This document shows, in pieces, positions 27,021 to 35,449 of a DNA stretch of 64,000 nucleotides. The position numbers and the translations under genes were made by a program. The stretch is taken from NCBI GenBank assembly GCA_030531205.1, contig JAUNOC010000005.1, positions 38,032-102,031 of the forward strand, in the 5' to 3' direction. Origin of the DNA: Phascolarctobacterium sp. (GTDB lineage Bacteria > Bacillota > Negativicutes > Acidaminococcales > Acidaminococcaceae). Below the pieces are notes generated by a model. That model did not search any database. It saw only the letters and a program-made list of their open reading frames with translations, and had not been told where the DNA came from. Numbering within the stretch: the stretch's first letter is position 1; each line of letters starts with the position of its first letter.

Positions 27021-27424
27021 CACTCACGAAAGGCAATAACTTTGCCGTCCTCTGTCAAAATTTCTGCACCCATAAGTGCGTCAAGGTCTGTACCAATTTT
27101 TATTTCCACAGTACGTTCCAATGTTCCATGACCAATTTCAGCACCCAATTCCAAATTCTTTGCCCTTTCAAGTTTTGCCTCTGCAGCAGTTTTTTCTTCT
27201 TCCATCTGTGCCCTACGTATATCAATTTGCTGACGCAAAGCAGGCAACTTGCTTAAATCTGCAGATGCCTGACGGATAACTTTTTGTGCTTCAAACTCAA
27301 AACTTTCTAATTCCACTTGCATCTGCTTAATGGTTTCTTCTAAATCTGCAATGATTTTCAATTTGGTGTCTTCTGTAACCTTTGCCTTAACAGCAACAGG
27401 AATACGCACATACATATTGTCCAT
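27020..27424 (-). CDS. ylqD: YlqD family protein
   Basis: 134 residues. Mostly charged helical sequence with a predicted coiled coil (~25-105, EETIKQMQVELESFEFEAQ and following) and a short beta-rich C-terminus (GTDLDALMGAEILTEDGKVI). The length, composition and position between khpA and rimM match YlqD of Bacillus, a conserved Firmicute protein of unknown function. It has no catalytic motif. The start has GAGG nine bases upstream. Confidence 0.8.
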   Translation of the reverse strand: MDNMYVRIPVAVKAKVTEDTKLKIIADLEETIKQMQVELESFEFEAQKVIRQASADLSKLPALRQQIDIRRAQMEEEKTAAEAKLERAKNLELGAEIGHGTLERTVEIKIGTDLDALMGAEILTEDGKVIAFRE

Positions 27425-27430
27425 AATCCA

Positions 27431-27667
27431 TTACCTCTCTTCACCAATCACTACGATTACTTTGACATTTTCACGAATTGCAACGGCTTTCATAACAGTA
27501 CGGATGGCCTTAGCAATACGTCCCTGCTTGCCAATTACCTTTCCCATATCCGGTTGGGCAACATTCAAAGTAATCTTTAAAGCAGTACCATCCATTTCTT
27601 CCGTTACCTTCACATCATCAGGGCTGTTCACCAGAGATTTGGCAATAATTTCCACCAATTCCTTCAT
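27431..27667 (-). CDS. khpA: KH-domain RNA-binding protein KhpA
   Basis: 78 residues, a single KH domain with the GxxG loop in VIGKQGRIAKAIRTVMKA. KhpA (YlqC) forms a dimer or pairs with KhpB/Jag to bind RNA and influences cell-wall growth and division in Firmicutes. It lies 13 bp downstream of rpsP in the conserved rpsP-khpA-ylqD-rimM order. Confidence 0.92.
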   Translation of the reverse strand: MKELVEIIAKSLVNSPDDVKVTEEMDGTALKITLNVAQPDMGKVIGKQGRIAKAIRTVMKAVAIRENVKVIVVIGEER

Positions 27668-27680
27668 TTTGAATCACCCC

Positions 27681-27950
27681 TTATTTTGCAACTTTTTGTT
27701 CAGCAAACTGTTTCATAATACCATTTTTGCTGAACAGGTTACGTACAGTGTCAGTAGGTTGAGCTCCTTTACCCATCCATTCCAAAGCTTTTGCTGCATC
27801 CAGTTTTACCGTAGCGGGTTGAGTGGTAGCATCGTAATAACCAATGCTCTCAATAAAACGACCATCACGGGAATCACGGGAATCAGCAACAACTAAACGA
27901 TAGAACGGTGCCTTCTTTGCTCCCATACGTTTCAAACGAATTTTAACCAT
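27681..27950 (-). CDS. rpsP: 30S ribosomal protein S16
   Basis: 89 residues. [20 protein letters not shown] and the motif [19 protein letters not shown] identify S16. It is an early-binding protein of the small subunit needed for its assembly. The ATG at 27950 follows AAGGAGG. It lies between ffh and khpA in one transcript. Confidence 0.97.
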   Translation of the reverse strand: MVKIRLKRMGAKKAPFYRLVVADSRDSRDGRFIESIGYYDATTQPATVKLDAAKALEWMGKGAQPTDTVRNLFSKNGIMKQFAEQKVAK

Positions 27951-27989
27951 TTTGGTTTCACCTCCTTAAAATAATCCGTAATTTATAAT

Positions 27990-29333
27990 TCATATGCCAA
28001 AAGGCATTTTGAATCCCATACCAAATTTATTCATACTACCCATTTGCTTAAGCATCTTTTTAGATTGTTCAAAGTTCTTCAATAACTTGTTCACATCCTG
28101 TACCCGCATTCCACTGCCGTCTGCAATTCTTTTGCGACGACTGCCATTAATAATATCCGGTCTGCGTCTTTCTTTAGGTGTCATGGAACGGATTATTGCC
28201 TCCACCCTATCCAATTCCTTTTCATCAATATTCGCCTCTTTAATCTTATTGGCGATCCCGCCCATGCCTGGAATCATACCAATGATTGACTCCAAAGACC
28301 CAAGTTTACGCACCTGTTGCATTTGACTAAGAAAATCTTCCAAAGTAAATTCATTCTTACGGATTTGTTTTTCCATCTCAATAGCTTTTTCCAAATCCGT
28401 AGTATCCTTAATCTTGTCAATCAAACTAAGGATGTCACCCATACCCAAAATTCTGCTTGCCATGCGATCAGGGTAAAATTGCTCCAAAGCATCTATTTTT
28501 TCACCCATACCAACAAATTTTACCGGTTTGCCCGTAACTTGCTTTACGCTAAGCACAGCACCGCCACGTGCATCACCGTCAAGTTTTGTGGCAATAATAC
28601 CATCAATACCCAACTGCTGATTGAAGGAATCGGCAATATTCACTGCCTCCTGACCGGTCATAGCATCTATAGTCAACAAAATTTCTGTGGGATGCACCGC
28701 CTCTTTTACATCCTTCAGCTCTTGCATTAATTCTTCATCAATTTGCAAACGTCCTGCTGTATCAATCAACACTACATCACAGCCAAGATAATTGGCTTTA
28801 TCCACCGCCTGCTTGGCAATTTCCACAGCACTTACTTTGTCACCCAAGCTGAAACTTGGTACTCCCACTTGTTTTGCCAAAACTTCCAACTGGGTAATAG
28901 CTGCCGGACGGTAAATGTCTCCAGCCACCAGCAAAGGTTTCTTATTCTTTTTGTATTTCAAATAATGTGCCAACTTAGCAGCAGAAGTTGTTTTGCCTGC
29001 ACCCTGCAAACCGCAGAGCAAATAAATACTTGGTGCTTTGGAGGCAACCTCCAATTTTGCTGTTTCCCCGCCCAAAAGAGCTATCAGTTCTTCATTAACA
29101 ATTTTAATAATCTGCTGATGACTGTTCAAACCTTGGTCAATTGTGGCATTTAATGCTTTGTTTTTAATATTGCCAACAAAATCTTTGGCAATTTTAAAAT
29201 TGACATCCGCCTCCAAAAGTGCCATACGCACCTGACGCAAAGGTTCCTTTAAATCATCTTCCGTAATCTTCCCATGCCCACGAAAGAGTTTCAACGCATT
29301 CTGCAGTTTTTCTGATAAATTTTCAAAAGCCAT
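27990..29333 (-). CDS. ffh: Signal recognition particle protein Ffh
   Basis: 447 residues. N domain 1-95; G domain with GLQGAGKTT (108-116), DIYRPAA, DTAGRLQ, TKLDGDARGG; M domain from ~300, methionine-rich, with the RNA-binding helix-turn-helix containing RSMTPKERRRP and SRRKRIADGSG, ending in GMGFKMPFGI. It is the GTPase that binds signal sequences and the SRP RNA and delivers ribosomes to FtsY. It follows ylxM by 22 bp. Confidence 0.97.
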   Translation of the reverse strand: MAFENLSEKLQNALKLFRGHGKITEDDLKEPLRQVRMALLEADVNFKIAKDFVGNIKNKALNATIDQGLNSHQQIIKIVNEELIALLGGETAKLEVASKAPSIYLLCGLQGAGKTTSAAKLAHYLKYKKNKKPLLVAGDIYRPAAITQLEVLAKQVGVPSFSLGDKVSAVEIAKQAVDKANYLGCDVVLIDTAGRLQIDEELMQELKDVKEAVHPTEILLTIDAMTGQEAVNIADSFNQQLGIDGIIATKLDGDARGGAVLSVKQVTGKPVKFVGMGEKIDALEQFYPDRMASRILGMGDILSLIDKIKDTTDLEKAIEMEKQIRKNEFTLEDFLSQMQQVRKLGSLESIIGMIPGMGGIANKIKEANIDEKELDRVEAIIRSMTPKERRRPDIINGSRRKRIADGSGMRVQDVNKLLKNFEQSKKMLKQMGSMNKFGMGFKMPFGI

Positions 29334-29355
29334 TCTCTACCTTGTCTTATCTCTT

Positions 29356-29595
29356 TTATCTTTTATCTTGAAAAATATGAAGCTTAGCTTCATATTTTTC
29401 CAACTGCCCTTCCACTCTTTTTAACAGGTCAAACACCGCCTGACGGCTTACACCCATAGATTGGGCAATTTCTGTCAAGGACATATCTTCGTTTAAGTAT
29501 AATTCCATAGAAGTAATCTGTTTTTCCGTCAACATATTTCTATATGTGTCAAAGAGTTGTGCCATATACACTCTCTTTTCAAATACTTCTTCCAT
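29356..29595 (-). CDS. ylxM: YlxM family helix-turn-helix protein
   Basis: 79 residues from the ATG at 29595 (GGGGA six bases upstream); the in-frame extension to 29655 crosses the promoter and is rejected. The sequence MLTEKQITSMELYLNEDMSLTEIAQSMGVSRQAVFDLLKR is a sigma-70 region-4-like helix-turn-helix. YlxM always precedes ffh in Firmicutes and modulates SRP GTPase activity in some. It is the first gene of the eight-gene unit running to truA. Confidence 0.9.
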   Translation of the reverse strand: MEEVFEKRVYMAQLFDTYRNMLTEKQITSMELYLNEDMSLTEIAQSMGVSRQAVFDLLKRVEGQLEKYEAKLHIFQDKR

Positions 29596-29626
29596 AAAAA
29601 ATCCCCGCTTTCCAACAGCAGGTGCT

Positions 29627-29655
29627 ATTATATACGAGGATTTCATTCTTGTCAA
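29627..29655 (-). promoter_or_regulatory. Promoter of the ylxM-ffh-truA operon
   Basis: Perfect TTGACA (29650-29655) and TATAAT (29627-29632) with a 17-bp spacer, about 32 bp before the ylxM start. Confidence 0.87.
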
Positions 29656-29702
29656 GTACTTTTACTTGTCAGCTTTTCAATTGTTTAGCGCCGCTATAAT
29701 TC

Positions 29703-29963
29703 TTAAAGAAAATCAATGCTTCCTGTAATGTTAGAAAACAAAAGTCGTGGCTTACCCAGTTCAAATTCTTCATGCGGATGTTCCACCAAATCTTCCGCCC
29801 GCCATCCCTGCTTGGCATCACAAAGAATTTGTACCGCCTCTGCCAAAGAATTAGCCGCCACTACTGCTATGGCATCCAAATAGAAATTATTGTTCAAACA
29901 AGGCTCATTAATCATACTGTGACTGTGATGTGTCTTATTATGCCGCCAGACAAAAACTTTCAT
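29703..29963 (-). CDS. Conserved hypothetical protein, 86 aa
   Basis: 86 residues, soluble, no signal peptide. The sequence MKVFVWRHNKTHHSHSMINEP is histidine-rich (four His in residues 8-15), followed by AVVAANSLAEAVQIL and HPHEEFELGKPRLLF. The ATG at 29963 has AAAGGAGCG upstream. The family is not recognised. It stands alone between rlmI and the ylxM promoter; an unusual pair of palindromes lies ~90 bp upstream (30055-30109). A metal-binding role is conceivable from the histidines but unsupported. Confidence 0.6.
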   Translation of the reverse strand: MKVFVWRHNKTHHSHSMINEPCLNNNFYLDAIAVVAANSLAEAVQILCDAKQGWRAEDLVEHPHEEFELGKPRLLFSNITGSIDFL

Positions 29964-30054
29964 TTTCGCGCTCCTTTATCCCTACATAAAATTATCTGCA
30001 CTCTAACAAGATTTTATATTTTTGTCAAGCGAAATCTGCTCTAAAAAAGCAAAC

Positions 30055-30109
30055 AGGAAAATTATCTAATTTTCCTCATTTTTTCGGTAGGAAATTAGAT
30101 AATTTTCCT
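30055..30109. promoter_or_regulatory. Two related palindromes upstream of the 86-aa gene
   Basis: 30055-30076 is AGGAAAATTA, TC, then its exact complement TAATTTTCCT. 30089-30109 is a second near-identical palindrome (AGGAAATTA, GA, TAATTTTCCT). Together they can also form one long hairpin. No T-run follows on either strand, so it resembles a double operator more than a terminator. Confidence 0.45.
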
Positions 30110-30174
30110 GCATAAATTTTTACCAAATACGATCCATATAAATCTATGAGTATAGATAATTATTCAGTAATCTT

Positions 30175-31488
30175 TTACACCACTTGGAAAATGTAAAATT
30201 TTAAATAATTCGTTTCCGGAACGTTCCAAAGAATTGGATGGTCAGGGGCTTGCTGACGTGCTTCAACCTGCCGTAAAGAAACCGCCGCATCTGCCGCCGC
30301 CTGTTTTAACATTTCTACGAAAAACTCCTCTTTCATAAAATGAGAACAACTGCAAGTGGCAAGATACCCTCCACGGGGCAAAAGTTTCAATGCCTTTTTA
30401 TTGATTTCTTTATAACCACGAATGGCGCTCTGCACCGTTGCACCACTTTTAGTGAATGCCGGCGGATCTAAGATTATGAAATCATAATCTTTATTATGTT
30501 CATCCACTAACTTGGTCAGCAAATCAAAAACATTGGCTTCAACTGTTTCCAGTTTCCAACCATTAAGTTGAGCATTTTCCTGTGCCATTTTTAAGGCATC
30601 TGCCGATATATCCACCGCCGTAACCAGTTCTGCACCACCTTTTATTGCATTCAAAGCGAAAGATCCTGTATGAGTGAAACAGTCCAAAACCTTGCGACTT
30701 TTTACCAATTTCGCCACTGCCTGACGGTTATACTTTTGGTCAAGGAAAAAACCTGTCTTCTGCCCGTTAGCAAAATCAACCTTGTAACGAATCCCGTTCT
30801 CAACCATCTCCGTAACCCCATCTTCTATCTCTGATACCTGACACCTGATACCTGATACCTCTAATCCATCTTCCTTTATCCCTTCGCCCTTAACCCTTAG
30901 CCCTTCACCCTGTGACCTTCTCCCTACGCCCTTCGCCCTATGCCCTTTGCCCTGTATTTGATACCACCCAGTTCCCTGTTCCATACCTTCCAGTTCACGG
31001 ATTTTCACATCATTACGTTCGTAAATCCCCTTAATTTCTGGCAAATCATGTAATAAAATTTTAAAGATTAAATCTTTTCTTTGCTCCGTACCTAAGGACA
31101 GAACTTGTGCTACCAGCACATCATTAAACCTGTCCACCGTAAGTCCCGGAAACCCATCTGCCTCACCAAAAATCAGACGGCAACAATTAAAATCATCCCC
31201 CATTACCTGACGGCGGTAATTTAGTGCATAACGGATGCGTCTTTGCCAAAAGTCCTCGTCAAATTTATCATTGGCATTATTGGAAATAATCCGTACCCTA
31301 ATTTTAGAATTGTCATTTACAAAACCGCTGCCAATATATTTACCTTTAGGGCTCAAAACATCAACTATATCCCCATTTTGATAAGTTCCCTCAACCTTGG
31401 TCACTTCATCCCCAAAGACCCACACATGGCCTGTTTTAATAAACTTTTCACCTTTAGCTGTAATATAAAACTTCGGATAATTACGCAT
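30175..31488 (-). CDS. rlmI: 23S rRNA (cytosine-C5)-methyltransferase RlmI-like, with heptad-repeat insertion
   Basis: 437 residues from the ATG at 31488 (AGAGGTG upstream). N-terminal PUA-like domain (1-75: GHVWVFGDEV), linker domain with FGEADGFPGLTVDRF (~107-121), then the Rossmann methyltransferase: GQKTGFFLDQKYNR (~242), VLDCFTHTGSFALNA, DPPAF, and TCSCSHFM (catalytic cysteine region). It methylates 23S rRNA with SAM. Unusual: residues ~178-221, between EQGTGWYQI and MVENGIRYKVDF, are encoded by a ~130-bp array of 7-bp repeats (30826-30955) and have no counterpart in the family; without them the protein has the usual ~390 residues. The frame is kept open through the array, so the enzyme may still work with a disordered Lys/Gly/Arg-rich loop. 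Confidence 0.88.
   Translation of the reverse strand: MRNYPKFYITAKGEKFIKTGHVWVFGDEVTKVEGTYQNGDIVDVLSPKGKYIGSGFVNDNSKIRVRIISNNANDKFDEDFWQRRIRYALNYRRQVMGDDFNCCRLIFGEADGFPGLTVDRFNDVLVAQVLSLGTEQRKDLIFKILLHDLPEIKGIYERNDVKIRELEGMEQGTGWYQIQGKGHRAKGVGRRSQGEGLRVKGEGIKEDGLEVSGIRCQVSEIEDGVTEMVENGIRYKVDFANGQKTGFFLDQKYNRQAVAKLVKSRKVLDCFTHTGSFALNAIKGGAELVTAVDISADALKMAQENAQLNGWKLETVEANVFDLLTKLVDEHNKDYDFIILDPPAFTKSGATVQSAIRGYKEINKKALKLLPRGGYLATCSCSHFMKEEFFVEMLKQAAADAAVSLRQVEARQQAPDHPILWNVPETNYLKFYIFQVV
30826..30955. repeat. Heptad tandem array inside rlmI
   Basis: On the minus strand about 18 successive 7-mers: AGGGCAA, AGGGCAT, AGGGCGA, AGGGCGT, ..., AGGGTTA, AGGGATA, then ATCAGGT x2, GTCAGGT, ATCAGAG. The same unit types occur beside the interspersed repeats in non-coding DNA (for example 57503-57538 and 57703-57745). 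Confidence 0.85.
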
Positions 31489-31528
31489 ACTGACACCTCT
31501 TTTAGGATTTAACCGATAAGATTTTCGT

Positions 31529-31557
31529 ATTATAACAAAAGCGACTTGCTTTCGCAA
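31529..31557 (-). promoter_or_regulatory. Possible rlmI promoter overlapping the metQ terminator
   Basis: TATAAT (31529-31534) with TTGCGA 17 bp upstream (31552-31557), inside the hairpin at 31541-31562. Confidence 0.4.
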
Positions 31558-31566
31558 GTCGCTTTT
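31541..31566 (-). terminator. Hairpin after metQ
   Basis: GCGACTTGC/GCAAGTCGC stem with a 4-nt loop, flanked by A5 and TTTTG/TTTTTATT; usable on both strands. Confidence 0.6.
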
Positions 31567-31685
31567 TATTGTATTCAAATTTTACCAACTACATAACAAG
31601 AACAATTTTGAATAAGATAGACCTTTTGGTCATCGAGATCAAAATTATTCCGCAGTGACATAGTATAACGCGTTAGTGACGAGCA

Positions 31686-32474
31686 TTAAAACGTAGGAAC
31701 AACTGCGCCTTTATATTTTTCCAAAATGAATTTCTTGGATTCAGGGCTCTGCAATGCTTTCATCAGTTTCACAATTTCTGCCCTCTTCTCGTCACCCTTA
31801 CGTACTGCAACTAAATTAGCATAGGGCGACTCTCCGCCTTCCATGAAAAGCGCATCCTTGGTAGGATTAAGTTTTGCTTCCAATGCGAAATTGCAGTTAA
31901 TAACTGCTAAAGATACATCGGACAAAGAACGTGGCAACAAAGCCGCCTCTACTTCCACAATCTTTACATTCCTTGGATTGGCAACCACATCACCAACTAC
32001 AGCACTAATACCGGCGCCTGCTCTCAATTTTATCAGACCTGCTTTAGCCAGCAAATTCAAGGCACGGCCGCCATTGGTGGGATCATTGGGAATAGCAACT
32101 TTAGAACCATTAGGCACATCTTTGACATTTTTTAATTTTTGAGAATAAACGCCCATAGGTTCAATATGCACATTACCAGCAGATACCAATGCCAGTTTTC
32201 TCTCCTTAGCAAAGGACTCCAAATAAGGACCATGTTGGAAATAATTAGCATCCAATTCTTTGTCATTCAATGCTAAATTTGGTTTAACATAATCGCTGAA
32301 CTCAATAACTGTCAGTTTAACGCCATCCTTCTCCAACATTGGTTTAACCGCATTCAAAATTTCTGCATGGGGTACAGAAGTTGCACCAACACGCAATTCA
32401 TTACCCTTGTTACCGCCACAACCAGCCACTGCCAAAGCAGCCACTGCCAACAACGAAATCAAAATCTTTTTCAT
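31686..32474 (-). CDS. metQ: MetQ/NlpA-family substrate-binding lipoprotein
   Basis: 262 residues. Lipoprotein signal peptide MKKILISLLAVAALAVAGC with the lipobox AVAGC (Cys19). Mature NlpA-family features: RVGATSVPHAEIL, FSDYVKPNLALNDKELDANYFQH, VAIPNDPTNGGRAL, NCNFALEA. It binds methionine (usually D/L-Met) for a MetNI importer. No metN or metI lies next to it in the window, so it is an orphan receptor or works with a distant transporter. Own promoter at 32527-32555; no SAM riboswitch or T-box seen in the 55-bp leader. Confidence 0.9.
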   Translation of the reverse strand: MKKILISLLAVAALAVAGCGGNKGNELRVGATSVPHAEILNAVKPMLEKDGVKLTVIEFSDYVKPNLALNDKELDANYFQHGPYLESFAKERKLALVSAGNVHIEPMGVYSQKLKNVKDVPNGSKVAIPNDPTNGGRALNLLAKAGLIKLRAGAGISAVVGDVVANPRNVKIVEVEAALLPRSLSDVSLAVINCNFALEAKLNPTKDALFMEGGESPYANLVAVRKGDEKRAEIVKLMKALQSPESKKFILEKYKGAVVPTF

Positions 32475-32526
32475 TTTCCTATTTCCTCCTCATTTCCAAA
32501 TTTTCTCAAACACGAAAATTATAATT

Positions 32527-32555
32527 ATTCTAATGATTTTCTCCCTATAAGTCAA
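32527..32555 (-). promoter_or_regulatory. Promoter of metQ
   Basis: TTGACT (32550-32555), 17-bp spacer, TAGAAT (32527-32532), 53 bp before the ATG; an AGGAGG ribosome-binding site follows. Confidence 0.65.
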
Positions 32556-32564
32556 GAAATAACG

Positions 32565-32600
32565 CAAAAAGAAAAGGGCGACCTTTAAGCCGCCCTTTTA
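32565..32600 (-). terminator. Terminator of the malic enzyme-fumarase operon
   Basis: On the minus strand AAAAGGGCG/CGCCCTTTT around a 10-nt loop followed by CTTTTT, just past the fumarase beta stop. Confidence 0.75.
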
Positions 32601-32612
32601 ATGTAAACTTTA

Positions 32613-33170
32613 TTACTCTTTAGAATACTTGGCAATGCCCTCTTTATAAAAGTCATTTCCTTGTGTATCAATACAAACAATAGCCGGGAAATCTTTTACT
32701 TCGTAACGGCGGATGGCCTCCGGTCCCAAATCTTCATAAGCAATCATCTTTTCGCCCACGATAGATTTAGAAATAACCGCTGCCGCACCGCCTACAGCCA
32801 CAAAATAAACTGCACCATATTTTACACAGGCATCAATAACTTCTTTGGAACGCAAACCCTTGCCAATCATACCCCGCATCCCCTGTTGAATCAAAGTTGG
32901 AGTATATTTATCCATTCTGCCGCTGGTAGTGGGACCTGCACTGCCTACCACTTCACCGGGCTTCGTGGGGGAAGGTCCTACATAATAAATAACATTGTCT
33001 TTCAAATCCAAAGGCAATTTTTCTCCCCTTGCCAATGCTTCTGTCAAACGTTTGTGAGCCGCATCACGAGCGGTATAGATATAGCCGGAAATACGTACCA
33101 CATCACCCGCATGCAAACCTTTTACTGTTTCGGCCGTAAGAGGCGCTTTGATATATTTAATCTCTGCCAT
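32613..33170 (-). CDS. Class I fumarate hydratase, beta (C-terminal) subunit
   Basis: 185 residues from the ATG at 33170, preceded by AAGGAGG. The sequence matches the C-terminal half of iron-sulfur fumarases/tartrate dehydratase beta: GDVVRISGYIYTARDAAHKRL, YVGPSPTKPGEVVGSAGPTTS, GRMDKYTPTLIQQGMRGMIGKG, PEAIRRYEVKDFPA. With the alpha subunit it converts fumarate and malate reversibly. It is the last gene of malic enzyme-fumA-fumB and starts 10 bp after the alpha stop. Confidence 0.92.
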   Translation of the reverse strand: MAEIKYIKAPLTAETVKGLHAGDVVRISGYIYTARDAAHKRLTEALARGEKLPLDLKDNVIYYVGPSPTKPGEVVGSAGPTTSGRMDKYTPTLIQQGMRGMIGKGLRSKEVIDACVKYGAVYFVAVGGAAAVISKSIVGEKMIAYEDLGPEAIRRYEVKDFPAIVCIDTQGNDFYKEGIAKYSKE

Positions 33171-33180
33171 TATAACCTCC

Positions 33181-34026
33181 TTACAATACCATTTCAGCCC
33201 TGCGTGCCGCATGACAATTCAAGTTCACCGCCACTGGCATACCACCAATATGAGTGGGAGCATATTCAACATTCACAGCCACTGCTGTAATCCGTCCGCC
33301 CAAACCGCTTGGGCCTACACCCGTTTTATTAACCAACTCTAAAAGTTTAGTTTCCAGTTCTGCATATTGAGGGTTACTGTTATGTTCACCAACCTTGCGG
33401 GTCAAGGAATACTTTGCCAACAAAGCCGCCTTTTCCATATTACCACCCACACCTACACCTACCGTTACTGGCGGACAGGGATTAGGGCCTGCACTGCGGA
33501 CTGTATCTACTACAAATTTAATAATACCTTCCACACCATCAGCGGGCTTCAACATTTTCATTGCACCCATATTTTCACTGCCACAACCTTTGGGGCAAAC
33601 TATTATTTTTACCTTTTCGCCGGGAACAATGGTAGTGTGAATAATGGCAGGAGTATTATCATTGGTATTCTTGCGGACAAACACCGGGTCATCCACACTG
33701 GACTTGCGGAGATATCCTTTAACATAACCATCAGCCACACCTTGATGAATTGCAGTGTACAAATCCCCACCGTTAAAATGCACATCCTGGCCGATTTCCA
33801 TAAACACAACCGTCAATCCTGTATCCTGACAAATAGGTACATCCTTGCTTTTAGCAAGTTCTGCATTTTCAATAATGGTGTTCAAAATTTCTTTGCCCAG
33901 CGGTGATTCTTCCACAGCAACTGCCTTCTTGTAGTAAGCCAACAATTCTTCTGGCAAGTAATAACAAGAATCCTTGCAAAGTTTTGCTACTGCTTCAGTA
34001 ACCTGCTTTACATCAATCTCTCTCAT
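33181..34026 (-). CDS. Class I fumarate hydratase, alpha (N-terminal, Fe-S) subunit
   Basis: 281 residues. Cysteines for the oxygen-sensitive 4Fe-4S cluster are in PICQDTG (~residue 61), CPKGCGSENMG (~150) and NPCPPVTVGVGVGG (~190). The conserved GLGGRITAVAVNVE is near the C-terminus. It makes up the catalytic iron-sulfur half of an anaerobic two-subunit fumarase. It overlaps the malic enzyme stop by ATGA. Such enzymes suit a strict anaerobe running C4-acid flux toward succinate. Confidence 0.93.
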   Translation of the reverse strand: MREIDVKQVTEAVAKLCKDSCYYLPEELLAYYKKAVAVEESPLGKEILNTIIENAELAKSKDVPICQDTGLTVVFMEIGQDVHFNGGDLYTAIHQGVADGYVKGYLRKSSVDDPVFVRKNTNDNTPAIIHTTIVPGEKVKIIVCPKGCGSENMGAMKMLKPADGVEGIIKFVVDTVRSAGPNPCPPVTVGVGVGGNMEKAALLAKYSLTRKVGEHNSNPQYAELETKLLELVNKTGVGPSGLGGRITAVAVNVEYAPTHIGGMPVAVNLNCHAARRAEMVL

Positions 34027-35372
34027 TTTTTCTTAGAACCTGCTTTTGCATAAGCGTTATTTTTTAATCTGTATTCTTTAACACGTTGCATGGTATCCTT
34101 GTAGAGTTTGTCAGGATCAACCTTTACACGTGCCATACCTGTCTTCATAGCAACTTCTGCTACTGCTTTAGCTACTGCAGGAGCAACACGAGGATCGAAG
34201 GCATCAACAATTACATGATCATCACGAAGATCTTTATCACTGAGCAAACCGGCAATAGCATTAACTGCAGCCACTTTCATTTCTTCAGTAATCGCTTTTG
34301 CACGAACAGCAATAGCGCCACGGAACACGCCCGGGAATACAATTACATTATTAACCTGGTTCGGGGCATCACTGCGGCCGGTACCTGCAACACGTACACC
34401 AGCTTCTTTAGCATCGTGATAATAACATTCAGGAACAGGATTAGCCATTGCAAAGACAATCGCATTCTTAGCCATGCTCTGCATAATTTCTTTGGTGAAC
34501 ACGCCAGGTGCAGATACACCAATCAATACATCTGCTCCTTTAGCGGCAGTTTCCAAATCACCTTTAATCAGACCTGGGTTAGTGGTTTCAGAAAGTTGTC
34601 TTTGTACAAAATCCATAGGAGCATCCATACCTTTGTAGAGAATACCCCAACGCTCAACACAAAGAACATTCTTAGCGCCCATATTCACCAACAAACGGGC
34701 AATAGCAGAACCTGCTGCACCACAACCATTTACGACGATGGTAGCAGTAGAAATTTTCTTCTTTACCAAACGCAATGCACCGGTAACTGCTGCCAGGCAG
34801 GCAATAGCGGTACCATGTTGGTCATCATGGAAAATAGGAATTTCACAAATAGCTTTCAAACGCTCTTCAATCTCGTAGCACTTAGGAGATTGAATATCTT
34901 CCAGGTTCACACCTGCAAAGTTCTTTTGCAAATATTTAACTGTGGTAATGAATGCTTCTTTATCCTTGGTGTCCAATACCAAAGGCAAAGCGTTAACATC
35001 CGCAAAGGTCTTGAACAAAACAGATTTACCGGTCATGACAGGCACACCTGCCATACCAATATCACCCAAACCCAATACACGGGTACCATCAGAAATAACG
35101 GCAACCAAATTACCTCTCGGAGTCAGTTCATAGCTCAAATCAGGATCAGCTTTAATTCTTCTGCAGGGTTCAGCGATACCCGGAGTGTAAGCAACTGCCA
35201 ATTCAGCCAACGTGTTAACAGGCATCTTTGCATGTGTGGTCCAACCGCCGCCACTTTTCTTGTAGGTTTCTACTGCCAATGCATTGTTGTCAACCGGTTT
35301 TGCTGCTTTCTTTGAAGCAACTTTCTTTGCAGGCGCTTTTTTAGCAACTGCTTTCTTAGCTTTTGTAGCCAT
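34023..35372 (-). CDS. Malic enzyme with Lys/Ala-rich N-terminal tail
   Basis: 449 residues. The catalytic body from ~residue 33 is a short (bacterial type) malic enzyme: YTPGIAEPCRRI (Tyr), SDGTRVLGLGDIG, MTGKSVLFKTF, HDDQHGTAIA, the NAD(P) fold VNGCGAAGSAIARLL, and FAMANPVPE. It decarboxylates malate to pyruvate. With fumarase downstream in the same operon it links fumarate, malate and pyruvate pools. Unusual: residues 1-26 (MATKAKKAVAKKAPAKKVAS...) resemble histone-H1/AlgP tails, with ten lysines, and the C-terminus ends GSKKK. The ATG at 35372 is backed by AAGGAGGA, so the tail is real in this frame. NAD or NADP preference is not assignable by eye. Confidence 0.92.
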   Translation of the reverse strand: MATKAKKAVAKKAPAKKVASKKAAKPVDNNALAVETYKKSGGGWTTHAKMPVNTLAELAVAYTPGIAEPCRRIKADPDLSYELTPRGNLVAVISDGTRVLGLGDIGMAGVPVMTGKSVLFKTFADVNALPLVLDTKDKEAFITTVKYLQKNFAGVNLEDIQSPKCYEIEERLKAICEIPIFHDDQHGTAIACLAAVTGALRLVKKKISTATIVVNGCGAAGSAIARLLVNMGAKNVLCVERWGILYKGMDAPMDFVQRQLSETTNPGLIKGDLETAAKGADVLIGVSAPGVFTKEIMQSMAKNAIVFAMANPVPECYYHDAKEAGVRVAGTGRSDAPNQVNNVIVFPGVFRGAIAVRAKAITEEMKVAAVNAIAGLLSDKDLRDDHVIVDAFDPRVAPAVAKAVAEVAMKTGMARVKVDPDKLYKDTMQRVKEYRLKNNAYAKAGSKKK

Positions 35373-35419
35373 AATAAAATCCTCCTTTAAATCTGTTAAG
35401 ACGACATCTCGTCCTAAAT

Positions 35420-35448
35420 ATTATACACTAAAACATCACCAAAAACAA
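35420..35448 (-). promoter_or_regulatory. Candidate promoter of malic enzyme-fumarase
   Basis: TATAAT (35420-35425) with weak TTGTTT 17 bp upstream (35443-35448); a short GACGA/TCGTC hairpin lies in the leader. Confidence 0.5.
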
Positions 35449-35449
35449 G

